DNA from: Bradyrhizobium viridifuturi
Lineage (GTDB): Bacteria > Pseudomonadota > Alphaproteobacteria > Rhizobiales > Xanthobacteraceae
Reading direction: 5' to 3'
Assembly: GCF_001238275.1 (NCBI RefSeq)
Contig: NZ_LGTB01000003.1
Coordinates: forward strand, 1 to 64,000
DNA: 64,000 bases
The translations under genes and the position numbers were made by a program. Below, in pieces: positions 17,080-26,227 of the stretch. The notes under the pieces are model-generated. The model was not told the DNA's origin and did no database searches. It worked only from the letters and a program-made list of their open reading frames with translations. Numbering within the stretch: the first letter of the stretch is position 1; every line of letters begins with the position of its first letter.

Positions 17080-17850
17080 ATGTCCGTTGCTGCGCAGACG
17101 CTACGCCCGCCGTCCAGGACGCTGATGTTTCTGGAAGGCCGCGCCATTCATGAGCTTGGTGCCTTCCTTGGTGCATTGCCGCTGCTGAGCCTCGCGCCGC
17201 GCGGCGATGGGCATCCGGTGCTGGTGCTGCCCGGACTGATTGCCTCCGACATGTCGACCCGGCCGCTGCGCGATTTCCTCAAGAGCAAGGGCTACGCCGT
17301 CAGCGGCTGGCGTCAGGGCCGCAATCTCGGGCTGCGTTCCGGCGTGCAGGACGGCATGGTCGATCTGCTGCAGGAGATGAACGAGACCAGCGGCCGCAAG
17401 GTCTCGCTGATCGGCTGGAGCCTCGGCGGCCTCTATGCGCGTCAGCTTGCCAAGATGATGCCGGATCGCGTGCGCCAGGTGATCACGCTCGGCAGCCCGT
17501 TCGCCGCCGGCCCGAAGTCGACCAACGCTTGGCGCGTCTACGAGATGGCCAGCGGCCGCCGCGCCGACGAAGAGGACCAGCGCTTCGGTGGCTCGCTCGC
17601 CAGCGCGCCGCCGGTGCCGACCACCGCGGTCTTCAGCCGCACCGACGGCGTCTGCGCCTGGCAGGGCTGCCGCGAGCAGAACTCGTCGATGACCGACAGC
17701 ATTGAAGTCGAGAGCAGCCATTGCGGCATGGGTCATCACCCGGCCGTCGTCTACGCCGTCGCCGATCGCCTCGCGCAGAAGGACGGCGAGTGGGCGCCGT
17801 TCGATCGCAGCGGCTGGCGAAGCTTCGTCTATCCGGATCCCAATCGATAG
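17080..17850 (+). CDS. Alpha/beta hydrolase, lipase-like
   Basis: A 256-residue alpha/beta hydrolase. PVLVLPGLIASDMSTRPLRDFL supplies the first strand and oxyanion region, IGWSLGGLYARQLA the nucleophile elbow (Ser near residue 113), and a His follows in SSHCGMGHHPAV. Four cysteines in the C-terminal third (VCAWQGCREQ, HCGMG) could form disulphides, though no signal peptide is evident. The ribosome binding site AGAGGAG precedes ATG 17080. Substrate unknown. Confidence 0.82.
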   Translation: MSVAAQTLRPPSRTLMFLEGRAIHELGAFLGALPLLSLAPRGDGHPVLVLPGLIASDMSTRPLRDFLKSKGYAVSGWRQGRNLGLRSGVQDGMVDLLQEMNETSGRKVSLIGWSLGGLYARQLAKMMPDRVRQVITLGSPFAAGPKSTNAWRVYEMASGRRADEEDQRFGGSLASAPPVPTTAVFSRTDGVCAWQGCREQNSSMTDSIEVESSHCGMGHHPAVVYAVADRLAQKDGEWAPFDRSGWRSFVYPDPNR

Positions 17851-17865
17851 CACTGCAAAGGTCTC

Positions 17866-18030
17866 TTCACCTCGCCCCGCTTGCGGCGAGAGGTCGGATT
17901 GCGAAGCAATCCGGGTGAGGGGGAGTCTCCGCGCGAACAACTCTCACCGTGAACGCGGAGAGCCCCCTCATCCCGACCTTCTCGGAGCGAGCTTCGCTCG
18001 TCTCGGCCCCGCACGCGGGGAGAAGGAGAA
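17866..18030. repeat. Intergenic inverted repeat, family C
   Basis: Between the hydrolase and paaX lies a compound inverted repeat with arms CTCACCGTGAACGCGGAGA/TCTCCGCGCGAAC and CTCGCCCCGCTTGCGGCGAG, related to the element at 10796. It fills almost all of the 215-bp gap. Confidence 0.5.
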
Positions 18031-18065
18031 GACCCCCGCATTGTCGTGAATCGACAAAACGCGCT

Positions 18066-18947
18066 ATGCGTTGCGGCATGCCACAGCCGCTTGCCCGCAT
18101 CGTCGACCAGCTGAAGCGCGAACCGTCGCGCACCGGCTCGATCATCATCACCGTGTTCGGTGATTCCATCGTGCCGCGCGGCGGCTCGGTGTGGCTCGGC
18201 ACGCTGCTCGAATTCTTCAAGTCGCTCGACATCGACGGCAATGTGGTGCGCACCGCGATGTCGCGGCTCGCCGCCGACGGCTGGCTCGAGCGCAGCAAGG
18301 TCGGCCGCAACAGTTTTTATCGGCTCAACGCCCGGGGCCGGCAGACCTTCGACACCGCGACCAGGCACATCTACGATCCGCCGCCATCGGACTGGACGGG
18401 CCGCTTCGAGCTGCTGTTGATCGGCAATGCCGAGGACCGCGACGCCGCGCGCGAGGCGCTGAAGAATGCCGGCTTCGGCAGCCCGCTGCCCGGCGTGTGG
18501 GTCGCGCCGTCAGGCGTGCCGATCCCGGATGAAGCATCGCGCGCGATCCGCCTCGAAGTCTCCGCGGAGGACGACAGCGGGCGCCGGCTGCTGAGCGAGA
18601 GCTGGCCGCTCGATCGCACCGCGGACGCCTATCTGAAGTTCATGAAGACGTTCGAGCCGCTGCATGGCTGGATCATGAGAGGCGAGAGGCTGAGCGGCGC
18701 CGATGCCTTCACCGCGCGCATCCTGTTGATCCACCATTACCGCCGGGTCGTGCTGCGCGATCCGCTGCTGCCGGCACCATTGCTGCCGAAAGACTGGCCG
18801 GGCAGGGCGGCGCGCAAGCTCTGCGGCGAGATTTATCGCGGGCTGCTTCCTGCGTCGGAACAATGGCTTGACGACCACGCAATCAACGAGGACGGGCCGT
18901 TGCCGAAGCCCAACGGGGCCGTGGCGCGCCGGTTTGAGGGCGTCTGA
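18066..18947 (+). CDS. paaX: PaaX-family transcriptional repressor
   Basis: A PaaX-type regulator of about 293 residues. The N-terminal winged helix is seen as [58 protein letters not shown] (cited by its ends), and the C-terminal PaaX domain contains [23 protein letters not shown] and [28 protein letters not shown]. PaaX represses phenylacetate genes until phenylacetyl-CoA binds. It lies directly upstream of paaA in the same direction; an inverted repeat at 18957 is a candidate operator. ATG 18066 and ATG 18078 are both possible starts and neither has a strong ribosome binding site. Confidence 0.92.
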   Translation: MRCGMPQPLARIVDQLKREPSRTGSIIITVFGDSIVPRGGSVWLGTLLEFFKSLDIDGNVVRTAMSRLAADGWLERSKVGRNSFYRLNARGRQTFDTATRHIYDPPPSDWTGRFELLLIGNAEDRDAAREALKNAGFGSPLPGVWVAPSGVPIPDEASRAIRLEVSAEDDSGRRLLSESWPLDRTADAYLKFMKTFEPLHGWIMRGERLSGADAFTARILLIHHYRRVVLRDPLLPAPLLPKDWPGRAARKLCGEIYRGLLPASEQWLDDHAINEDGPLPKPNGAVARRFEGV

Positions 18948-18956
18948 ACATATTAC

Positions 18957-18994
18957 AGAAATATCTTGCATTCTGAAATTTATGTTATATATTT
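18957..18994 (+). promoter_or_regulatory. Candidate paaA promoter with PaaX operator
   Basis: The AT-rich 76-bp gap between paaX and paaA holds the inverted repeat CAGAA (18957-18961)/TTCTG (18972-18976). It overlaps a possible -35 TTGCAT (18967-18972), and a possible -10 TATATT (18989-18994) follows at a 16-bp spacing. An operator over the -35 would fit repression by PaaX. The elements are inferred by eye. Confidence 0.5.
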
Positions 18995-19023
18995 CCGCGC
19001 AACAACACACCGGGAGGTCGGCC

Positions 19024-20016
19024 ATGTATACGCAGGCGCTCAATTCATCCGACGGCGACGATCGCGGCGTCGAGGATGTTGCCCGTGCCAGTCAGTTCCA
19101 GGCCCGCATCGATGCCGACGAGCGCATCGAGCCGAACGACTGGATGCCCGCCGCCTACCGCAAGACGCTGACCCGGCAGATTTCCCAGCACGCCCATTCC
19201 GAAATCGTCGGCATGCTGCCCGAAGGCAACTGGATCACCCGCGCGCCGTCGCTGCGCCGCAAGGCCGCGCTGCTCGCCAAGGTGCAGGACGAATGCGGCC
19301 ACGGGCTCTATCTCTATGCCGCCGCCGAGACGCTCGGCACCTCGCGCGAAGAGCTGGTCGACGCGATGCTCTCGGGCAAGGCGAAATACTCATCGATCTT
19401 CAATTATCCGACGCTGACCTGGGCCGATATCGGCACCATCGGCTGGCTGGTCGATGGCGCGGCGATCATGAACCAGATCCCGCTGTGCCGCTGCTCCTAC
19501 GGCCCCTATGCGCGCGCGATGATCCGCGTCTGCAAGGAAGAGTCGTTCCATCAGCGCCAGGGTTTCGAGATCATGGTGACGCTGTGTCGCGGCACCGCCG
19601 AGCAGAAGGCGATGGCGCAGAACGCGCTCGATCGCTGGTGGTGGCCGGTGCTGATGATGTTCGGCCCCCCCGATCAGGTGAGCCAGCACAGCGACACCTC
19701 GACCAAGTGGAAGATCAAGCGCTTCTCCAACGACGAGCTGCGCCAGAAATTCATCGACGCCACCGTGCCGCAGGCCGAGTTCCTCGGGCTCACGATTCCC
19801 GATCCCGGCATGAAGCAGAACGAGAACGGCAATTGGGTGCACAGCCCGATCGACTGGGATGAGTTCAAGCAGGTGCTGGCCGGCAACGGCCCCTGCAACC
19901 GCGATCGCCTCGCCGCGCGCCGCAAGGCGCATGAGGAGGGTGCCTGGGTACGCGAGGCCGCGATGGCCTATGCTGAGAAGCGCAAGAGCCGCCAGCTCGC
20001 GCAAGCCGCAGAATAA
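19024..20016 (+). CDS. paaA: Ring 1,2-phenylacetyl-CoA epoxidase, catalytic subunit
   Basis: A 330-residue diiron oxygenase subunit of the PaaABCE complex, which epoxidises phenylacetyl-CoA. Ferritin-like helices carry the metal ligands, including QHAHSEI (about 55-61), [11 protein letters not shown] (about 88-98) and [13 protein letters not shown] (about 170-182). A strong ribosome binding site (GGGAGG) precedes ATG 19024. It heads the run paaABCDE. Length and motifs match known PaaA proteins well. Confidence 0.97.
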   Translation: MYTQALNSSDGDDRGVEDVARASQFQARIDADERIEPNDWMPAAYRKTLTRQISQHAHSEIVGMLPEGNWITRAPSLRRKAALLAKVQDECGHGLYLYAAAETLGTSREELVDAMLSGKAKYSSIFNYPTLTWADIGTIGWLVDGAAIMNQIPLCRCSYGPYARAMIRVCKEESFHQRQGFEIMVTLCRGTAEQKAMAQNALDRWWWPVLMMFGPPDQVSQHSDTSTKWKIKRFSNDELRQKFIDATVPQAEFLGLTIPDPGMKQNENGNWVHSPIDWDEFKQVLAGNGPCNRDRLAARRKAHEEGAWVREAAMAYAEKRKSRQLAQAAE

Positions 20017-20027
20017 GGGAGCCCGAG

Positions 20028-20315
20028 ATGGCCACGCCGAACGTTCCGCTCTGGGAAGTCTTCATCCGCAGCCGCAACGGCCTCGCGCACAAGCATGTCG
20101 GCTCGCTGCACGCGGCGGACTCGACGCTGGCGCTGCAGGCTGCGCGCGACATCTACACCCGCCGCGGCGAGGGCCTGTCGATCTGGGTGGTGCCCTCGAA
20201 TGCGATCACCGCGTCCGATCCATCGGAGAAGGGCATGATGTTCGAGCCGGCGGAATCCAAGATCTACCGCCACCCGACGTTCTACGACGTCCCCGACGAA
20301 GTCGGGCATATGTGA
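20028..20315 (+). CDS. paaB: Ring 1,2-phenylacetyl-CoA epoxidase subunit PaaB
   Basis: A 95-residue protein matching PaaB: PLWEVFIRSRNGLAHKHVGSLHA, ALQAARDIYTRRGEGLSIWVVPS and MFEPAESKIYRHPTFYDVPD. PaaB is a small subunit of the multicomponent epoxidase, needed for assembly or electron transfer. It begins 11 bp after paaA with AAGGGAG upstream. A family B palindromic repeat separates it from paaC. Confidence 0.96.
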   Translation: MATPNVPLWEVFIRSRNGLAHKHVGSLHAADSTLALQAARDIYTRRGEGLSIWVVPSNAITASDPSEKGMMFEPAESKIYRHPTFYDVPDEVGHM

Positions 20316-20328
20316 CTGCGCCTCTGCT

Positions 20329-20411
20329 CGTCGTTGCGAGCACAGCGAAGCAATCCATCGGGCCGCGAAGCAAGTTTGGATTGCTTCGTCGCTCCGCTCC
20401 TCGCAATGACG
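20329..20411. repeat. Family B palindromic repeat inside the paa operon
   Basis: The ends GTCGTTGCGAG and CTCGCAATGACG, with inner arms AGCAATCCA/TGGATTGCT, match the repeats at 15477 and 49368. It occupies the paaB-paaC gap and could form a stem in the operon mRNA. Confidence 0.8.
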
Positions 20412-20432
20412 CCTCAACAGCGAGTTGATTAG

Positions 20433-21209
20433 ATGGCAACCGCCAACATCGAAGTCTCCGAAACGCCGCTGGTGCTCTACGCGCTGCGCCGCGCCGACGA
20501 TGCGCTGATTCTCGGCCATCGGCTGTCCGAATGGTGCGGCCATGCGCCCGCGATGGAAGAGGACATGGCGCTCGCCAATATGGGGCTCGACCTGCTCGGC
20601 CAGGCCCGCGAGCTCTATACTTATGCCGCCAAGGTCGAAGGCAAGGGCAACGACGAGGACAAGTTCGCCTATCTGCGCGACGTCCGGCAGTATCGCAACC
20701 TGTTGCTGGTCGAGCAGCCGAACGGCGACTTCGCCCGCACCATGATGCGGCAGTTCTGCTACGCGGCGTTCGCCGATCTCTACTGGCGCGCGATGATGTC
20801 ATCCTCCGATCCGACGCTCGCTGCGATCGCGGCCAAGTCAGAGAAGGAGAGCGCCTATCATGTCAGGCATTCGTCGGAATGGATCGTCCGCCTCGGCGAC
20901 GGCACCGAGGAAAGCCATCGCCGCGCGCAGAATGCGATCGACGACCTCTGGGCCTATACCGGCGAGATGTTCGCGGTCGACGGCGGCGAGCGCGGCCTGA
21001 TCGATGCTGGCATCGCGATCGATCCGGCGACGCTGAAGTCGCGCTGGCTGAAGACCGTCACCGGTATCGTCAACGAGGCGACGCTGTCACTGCCGAAGAG
21101 CGACTGGATGCAGCAGGGCGGCCGCGTCGGCAGCCATAGCGAGCACCTCGGCCATCTGCTCAGCGAATTGCAGTCCCTGCAGCGGACCTTCCCGGGGGCA
21201 ACATGGTGA
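20433..21209 (+). CDS. paaC: Ring 1,2-phenylacetyl-CoA epoxidase, structural subunit PaaC
   Basis: A 258-residue ferritin-like protein matching PaaC: LYALRRADDALILGHRLSEWCGHAPAMEEDMALANMGLDLLGQARELY (cited by its ends), DVRQYRNLLLVEQPNGDFA and KEVAYHVRHS-type helix seen here as KSEKESAYHVRHSSEWIVRLGDGTEES. PaaC has lost the metal site and forms the heterodimer core with PaaA. Its start follows the palindromic repeat and no strong ribosome binding site is visible, so translation may depend on local RNA structure. paaD overlaps its end by 7 bp. Confidence 0.96.
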   Translation: MATANIEVSETPLVLYALRRADDALILGHRLSEWCGHAPAMEEDMALANMGLDLLGQARELYTYAAKVEGKGNDEDKFAYLRDVRQYRNLLLVEQPNGDFARTMMRQFCYAAFADLYWRAMMSSSDPTLAAIAAKSEKESAYHVRHSSEWIVRLGDGTEESHRRAQNAIDDLWAYTGEMFAVDGGERGLIDAGIAIDPATLKSRWLKTVTGIVNEATLSLPKSDWMQQGGRVGSHSEHLGHLLSELQSLQRTFPGATW

Positions 21210-21706
21210 CCGCAGCGCTCAGCGATGCCGATCTGCGCCGGCGCGCCTGGAGCGCGGCCGCGCAGGTGGTCGATCCCGAAATCCCGGTGCTGACCATCGC
21301 CGATCTCGGCGTGCTGCGCGACGTCGCTGTCCATGACGGCCATGTCGAGGTCGCGATCACGCCGACCTATTCCGGCTGTCCCGCGATGAACATGATCGCG
21401 CTCGAGATCGAGCTCGCGCTGGAGCGCGAAGGCATTCATGCGCCGATGGTCCGCACCGTGCTGTCGCCGGCCTGGACCACCGACTGGATGAGCGAGGACG
21501 GCCGCCGCAAGTTGAAAGAATACGGCATCGCGCCGCCGCTGCCGGGTTCCTCGCGTCGCGCGCTGTTCGGCGAGCAGCAGGTCGCGTGCCCGCAATGCGG
21601 GTCTGGCGATACCGAGTTGCTGTCCGAATTCGGCTCGACCTCCTGCAAGGCGCTGTGGCGTTGCAAGAGCTGCCGTGAACCCTTCGATTACTTCAAGTGT
21701 CATTGA
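21203..21706 (+). CDS. paaD: Phenylacetate pathway maturation protein PaaD (MIP18 family)
   Basis: A 167-residue protein. Residues about 1-110 form a MIP18/SufT-like domain (QVVDPEIPVLTIADLGVLRDV, TPTYSGCPAMNMIALEIE). The C-terminus adds a zinc-ribbon-like set of cysteines, CPQCGSGDTELL and CKALWRCKSCREPFDYFKCH. PaaD is thought to help mature the metal centre of the epoxidase system. It overlaps paaC by 7 bp, and paaE starts 2 bp after its stop. Confidence 0.96.
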   Translation: MVTAALSDADLRRRAWSAAAQVVDPEIPVLTIADLGVLRDVAVHDGHVEVAITPTYSGCPAMNMIALEIELALEREGIHAPMVRTVLSPAWTTDWMSEDGRRKLKEYGIAPPLPGSSRRALFGEQQVACPQCGSGDTELLSEFGSTSCKALWRCKSCREPFDYFKCH

Positions 21707-21708
21707 CC

Positions 21709-22785
21709 ATGTCGACACCGCGATTCCACCGTCTGTCCGTCAGCGATCTGCGCCGTGAGGCCTCGGACGCCATCTCGATGACCTTTGCGATCCCCGCCGA
21801 TCTGCAGGGCGACTACCGTTTCACGCCCGGCCAGTATCTGACGCTGCGCACCACGATGGACGGCGAGGAGGTTCGCCGCTCCTATTCGATCTGCTCGGGC
21901 CCCGACGATGGCGAGCTGCGCATCGCGGTGAAGAAGGTCGACGGTGGCGCGTTCTCGAACTGGGCCGCCGACGAGCTGAAGGCCGGTGACGAGCTCGACG
22001 TGATGACGCCGACCGGCCGTTTCGGCGTCGCGCACGCACCTGGCGAGGCGCGGACCTATGTCGGCTTCGCCGCCGGCAGTGGCATCACGCCGATCCTCTC
22101 GATCATCAAGGGCGTGCTGGCGCGCGAGCCGGACAGCCGCTTCTTCCTGTTCTACGGCAACCGCTCGACCGAAGGCGTCATGTTCCGCGAGGCGCTGGAG
22201 GAGCTGAAGGACCGCTTCATGCAGCGGCTGTCGGTGTTCCACGTCATCTCCGGCGAGGAGCAGGACATCCCGATCCTGCACGGCCGGCTCGACGGCGACA
22301 AGGTGCGGGTGCTGCTGCGCTCGCTGGTGCCGGCTGCGACCGTCGATCACGTCTTCGTTTGCGGCCCGGCGGCGATGAGCGAGACCATCGAGGCCACCTG
22401 CCGCGAGATCGGCATTGCCGACGAGCGCATCCATGTCGAACGCTTCGTCTCGGAGTTCGGCGGCAAGCCACGGGCGAAGGTCGTCGTCCCAGCCGGCGCG
22501 CCGCCGAAGGCGATCGCCGGACTGATCATCGACGGCAAGCGCCGCGAGGTCCCGGTCGCCGACGGCGAGTCGATCCTCGACGCCGCGCTGCGCGCCGGCA
22601 TGGACCTGCCCTTCGCCTGCAAGGGCGGCATGTGCTCGACCTGCCGCGCCAAGCTGGTCGAAGGCGAGGCGCCGATGGATCTGAACTATTCGCTGGAGCC
22701 GTGGGAGCTAAAGGCGGGGTTCATCCTCACCTGCCAGGCCAAGCCGTGCTCGGACAAGGTCGTGGTCGATTACGACCACGTCTAG
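21709..22785 (+). CDS. paaE: Phenylacetyl-CoA epoxidase reductase PaaE
   Basis: A 358-residue NADPH-dependent reductase feeding electrons to PaaA. The FAD-binding RSYS motif is at residues 57-60, the NAD(P)-binding GSGITPILSII is in the middle domain, and the C-terminal plant-type [2Fe-2S] ferredoxin domain has Cys304, Cys309, Cys312 and Cys342. ATG 21709 was chosen over an upstream in-frame start that overlaps paaD. It is the last oxygenase gene of the run. Confidence 0.96.
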   Translation: MSTPRFHRLSVSDLRREASDAISMTFAIPADLQGDYRFTPGQYLTLRTTMDGEEVRRSYSICSGPDDGELRIAVKKVDGGAFSNWAADELKAGDELDVMTPTGRFGVAHAPGEARTYVGFAAGSGITPILSIIKGVLAREPDSRFFLFYGNRSTEGVMFREALEELKDRFMQRLSVFHVISGEEQDIPILHGRLDGDKVRVLLRSLVPAATVDHVFVCGPAAMSETIEATCREIGIADERIHVERFVSEFGGKPRAKVVVPAGAPPKAIAGLIIDGKRREVPVADGESILDAALRAGMDLPFACKGGMCSTCRAKLVEGEAPMDLNYSLEPWELKAGFILTCQAKPCSDKVVVDYDHV

Positions 22786-22874
22786 TTCTACGCGCGCGTT
22801 GACACCCGAGGTGTCGCGCCCAACACTGACACCAAGAGGCCCGTCGCAACGGGCCCGCGCACAGGGAGTTCGAT

Positions 22875-23330
22875 GTGAACGTGAAGGCCACGCTATCGCC
22901 GGAGGATGTCGCCCGCGCCTGCGCGGACGCGATGTGGAAGGAAGACGACGCCAGCAAGGGTCTCGGCATGGAGCTGGTCGAGATCAAGCCGGGCCACGCT
23001 ACGATGGCGATGACCGTGCAGCCGCACATGGTCAACGGCCAGCGCATCTGCCATGGCGGCTACATCTTCACGCTCGCCGATTCAGCCTTCGCTTTTGCCT
23101 GCAACAGCCGCAACGATCGCGCGGTGGCGGCGCAGGGCAACGTCACTTTCATCCGGCCGGGCAAGCTCGGCGATCGGCTGGTGGCGACCGCGCGCGAGGT
23201 CTCGCGCAGTGGCCGCTCTGGAATCTACGACGTGCGCGTCACCGCCGGCGACAGCGTGATCGCCGAGTTTCGCGGACATTCGCGCGTGATCCAGGGCACC
23301 TGGTTGCCGGACACGGACATCAAGGCATAA
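22875..23330 (+). CDS. paaI: Hydroxyphenylacetyl-CoA thioesterase PaaI
   Basis: A 151-residue hot-dog-fold thioesterase. The family core is ICHGGYIFTLADSAFAFACNSRN, with the catalytic Asp in the LADSAF helix, followed by GNVTFIRPGKLGDRLVATAREV. PaaI removes dead-end CoA thioesters from the phenylacetate pathway. The start is a GTG at 22875 behind AGGGAG. A gap of 89 bp separates it from paaE; transcription is probably continuous. Confidence 0.94.
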   Translation: MNVKATLSPEDVARACADAMWKEDDASKGLGMELVEIKPGHATMAMTVQPHMVNGQRICHGGYIFTLADSAFAFACNSRNDRAVAAQGNVTFIRPGKLGDRLVATAREVSRSGRSGIYDVRVTAGDSVIAEFRGHSRVIQGTWLPDTDIKA

Positions 23331-23349
23331 GGTTTCGGGGGAAACGTCG

Positions 23350-24681
23350 ATGGCAACGGCAAAGCTCAGGGTTAGGGATAGCGGTTATCACGCCGAGCTC
23401 GATGCGGCTGAACGCGCCTCGCGCGACGAGATCATGGCGTTGCAGACCAAGCGGCTCGCCTGGTCGCTCAAGCATGCCTATGACAATGTCGCGCACTACA
23501 AGAAAAGCTTCGACGCCGCGGGCGTGCACCCATCGGATTTCAAGCAGCTTTCCGATCTCGCCAGGTTTCCCTTCACGGTGAAGACCGACCTGCGCGACAA
23601 TTATCCGTTCAACATGTTCGCGGTGCCGCGCGAGCAGCTGGTGCGGGTCCATGCCTCCTCGGGCACGACCGGCAAGCCGATCGTGGTCGGCTACACCAAG
23701 GGAGACATCGACACCTGGGCGGATGTCATGGCGCGCTCGATCCGCGCTGCCGGCGGCCGCAAGGGCATGCTGATGCACAATGCCTATGGCTACGGCCTGT
23801 TCACCGGCGGCCTCGGCGCGCATTACGGCGCCGAGCGGCTCGGCTGCACCGTGATCCCGATCTCCGGCGGCATGACCGAGCGGCAGGTGCAGATCATCAA
23901 CGACTTCCGGCCCGACATCATCACGGTGACGCCGAGCTACATGCTGGCGATCCTCGACGAGTTCAAGCGCCAGGGGCTGGACCCGCGCAAGTCGTCGCTC
24001 AAGTTCGGCATCTTCGGCGCCGAGCCATGGACCAACGCGATGCGCGTCGAGATCGAGCAGGCCTTCGACATGGACGCCACCGACATCTACGGCTTGTCGG
24101 AAGTGATCGGCCCCGGCGTCGCGCAGGAATGCGTGGAGACCAAGGACGGCCTGCACATCTGGGAGGATCACTTCTATCCGGAGGTGATCGATCCCTTGAC
24201 CGGCAAGGTGCTGCCTGACGGCGAGAAGGGCGAACTGGTGTTCACATCGCTCACCAAGGAAGCCTTCCCGATCATCCGCTACCGCACCCGCGACCTGACG
24301 CGGCTGTTGCAGGGCACGGCGCGGCCCGGCATGCGGCGGATGGAGAAGGTGACCGGCCGCTCCGACGACATGATCATCCTGCGCGGGGTCAACGTATTTC
24401 CGACCCAGATTGAAGAAGTCCTGCTGGCGACCGATTGGTGCGGCGGGCACTTTGTCATCGAGCTGACCCGCGAAGGCCGCATGGACGAGATGACGGTGCT
24501 CGCCGAAGCCCGGCCCGAAAGCTGGGATGGCGAAGGGCTGACCGCGCATGCCGAGAAGGTCTCGGCCTTCATCAAGAACACGATCGGGATCTCCACCCGC
24601 GTCCGCGTCGTCGCGCCCGAGACACTGGAACGTTCGCTCGGCAAGGCGAAACGGGTTTACGACAAGCGGCCGAAAGAATAG
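23350..24681 (+). CDS. paaK: Phenylacetate-CoA ligase
   Basis: A 443-residue adenylate-forming ligase that activates phenylacetate to phenylacetyl-CoA, the pathway's first step and the source of the PaaX effector. The ATP loop is seen as VHASSGTTGKPIVVGYT, followed by YGLSEVIGPGVAQEC and the C-terminal GRSDDMIILRGVNVFPTQIEEVLL. Length and motifs fit PaaK of the aerobic pathway. It begins 19 bp after paaI. The remaining enzymes (paaG, paaZ, paaH, paaJ) are not in this window. Confidence 0.96.
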   Translation: MATAKLRVRDSGYHAELDAAERASRDEIMALQTKRLAWSLKHAYDNVAHYKKSFDAAGVHPSDFKQLSDLARFPFTVKTDLRDNYPFNMFAVPREQLVRVHASSGTTGKPIVVGYTKGDIDTWADVMARSIRAAGGRKGMLMHNAYGYGLFTGGLGAHYGAERLGCTVIPISGGMTERQVQIINDFRPDIITVTPSYMLAILDEFKRQGLDPRKSSLKFGIFGAEPWTNAMRVEIEQAFDMDATDIYGLSEVIGPGVAQECVETKDGLHIWEDHFYPEVIDPLTGKVLPDGEKGELVFTSLTKEAFPIIRYRTRDLTRLLQGTARPGMRRMEKVTGRSDDMIILRGVNVFPTQIEEVLLATDWCGGHFVIELTREGRMDEMTVLAEARPESWDGEGLTAHAEKVSAFIKNTIGISTRVRVVAPETLERSLGKAKRVYDKRPKE

Positions 24682-24717
24682 CCTCTCGCCCGCAATCCAA
24701 GAGGGCGCGGGGTTTCC

Positions 24718-26148
24718 ATGGCCGATACCAACGAAGCAACCGCCGCGGCGATCGTGGCCGACATCCGCGACGGCAAGGTGACCGCGGTCAGCGTCGTCGA
24801 GGCGGCGCTCGATCGTGCCGAGCGGCTCAAGCACCTCAATGCTTTCATTTTGCTGAACCGCGACGGCGCACTGGCTGCGGCGCGCGAGGTCGATGCGGGG
24901 AAACGCACCGGCGTGCTGGCCGGGCTTCCGATCGTCGTCAAGGACAACATCAACACGTCGGATCTGCCGACATCGGGCGGCACGCCGGCGCTGCAACACG
25001 CGCGGCCTGCGCGCAACGCACCGTCGCTGCAGAAGCTGCTCGACGCCGGCGCCGTGGTCATCGGCAAGACCAATCTGCACGAGCTCGCCTTCGGCATCAC
25101 CAGCACCAATCTCGCGCCGTTCGCGGGACCGGTGCGCAATCCCTACGACACGCGCCGGATTCCCGGCGGATCGTCGGGCGGAACGTCGGCGGCGATCGCC
25201 GCGCGGATCGCGACCTGCGGCCTCGGATCGGACACCGGCGGCTCGACCCGCGTGCCGGCGGCGCTGACCGGCACCGTCGGCCTCAGGCCTTCGGTCGGCA
25301 ATGGCGGTGCCGAGCGGCGCTATCACGACGACAACCAGGTGGTTCCGATCAGCCATACCCGCGACACCGTCGGCCCGATGGGTCGCACCGTCGCCGACGT
25401 CGCGCTGCTCGATGCCGTGATATCAGGCACGCCGCAGGCCACGGCCATTCCGCTGCGCGGCGTGCGTCTCGGCGTTCCCGCCTGTTTCTGGAGCGGCCTC
25501 GATCGCGATGTCGAAGCTGTCGCCCGCGCGGCTTGTGCCCGGCTCACGGCTGATGGCGCCGAGCTGGTCGACGTCGATATGCCCGGCCTGTTCGCGCAGA
25601 ACGACAAGGTGTCCTTCGTGGTCGCGCTGCACGAACCGATCGCCGATATTCCGGCCTGGCTTGCCGCCTCCGGGATCGAAGGGATCACGCTGTCCGACAT
25701 CGCGGCCGCCGTCGCCAGCCCCGACGTCGTCGGCGCCTTCGGCGCGATCACTGCGGACGCCTTCGGTGCCGCCTATGACGATGCGATCAAGGTGCAGCGG
25801 CCGGCGCTGCAGGCGATCTATGCCGCGTATCTCGGGAACAACAAACTGGACGCCATCCTGTTTCCGACCACGATCGCGCCTGCGCCGCTCATCGACGAAA
25901 AGACCGGGTCCGGCGAGATGTCGGTCAATGGCGGCGAGCCGGTGCCGACCTTCGGCACCATGATCCGCAACACCGATCCCGGCAGCAATGCCGGTCTTCC
26001 CGGCCTGTCGCTTTACGCCGGCATGACGCCCGGCGGGCTGCCGGTCGGGCTCGAGCTCGATGGTCCGGTCGGCAGCGATACAAGGCTGCTCGGGCTCGGT
26101 CTGTCGATCGAGGCGATCCTGGGCACCGCCCCACCGCCGAAGCTCTGA
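24718..26148 (+). CDS. Amidase, mandelamide/indoleacetamide hydrolase type
   Basis: A 476-residue amidase-signature enzyme with an intact Ser-cisSer-Lys triad: Lys75 (PIVVKDNINT), Ser152 (PGGSSGGTSA) and Ser176 (GSDTGGSTRVPA). The region VKDNINTSDLPTSGGTPAL resembles mandelamide and indole-3-acetamide hydrolases. It follows paaK by 36 bp in the same direction. A plausible role is hydrolysis of phenylacetamide (or indoleacetamide) to give the acid that PaaK activates; this is inferred from position and family. No other amide-pathway gene is next to it. Confidence 0.88.
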   Translation: MADTNEATAAAIVADIRDGKVTAVSVVEAALDRAERLKHLNAFILLNRDGALAAAREVDAGKRTGVLAGLPIVVKDNINTSDLPTSGGTPALQHARPARNAPSLQKLLDAGAVVIGKTNLHELAFGITSTNLAPFAGPVRNPYDTRRIPGGSSGGTSAAIAARIATCGLGSDTGGSTRVPAALTGTVGLRPSVGNGGAERRYHDDNQVVPISHTRDTVGPMGRTVADVALLDAVISGTPQATAIPLRGVRLGVPACFWSGLDRDVEAVARAACARLTADGAELVDVDMPGLFAQNDKVSFVVALHEPIADIPAWLAASGIEGITLSDIAAAVASPDVVGAFGAITADAFGAAYDDAIKVQRPALQAIYAAYLGNNKLDAILFPTTIAPAPLIDEKTGSGEMSVNGGEPVPTFGTMIRNTDPGSNAGLPGLSLYAGMTPGGLPVGLELDGPVGSDTRLLGLGLSIEAILGTAPPPKL

Positions 26149-26227
26149 TTTCGTCGGCCTCAACAAGCCCCTTGAATTGATCGGTCAGTCCATTAGTCAT
26201 GGCCTGAGGCCGTCAGGCCGCCATTTC

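Noticed and set aside
23320..25356. A 678-residue open frame on the minus strand
   Set aside because: It is antisense to paaK and the amidase, both of which have complete motifs; composition is typical of a shadow frame.
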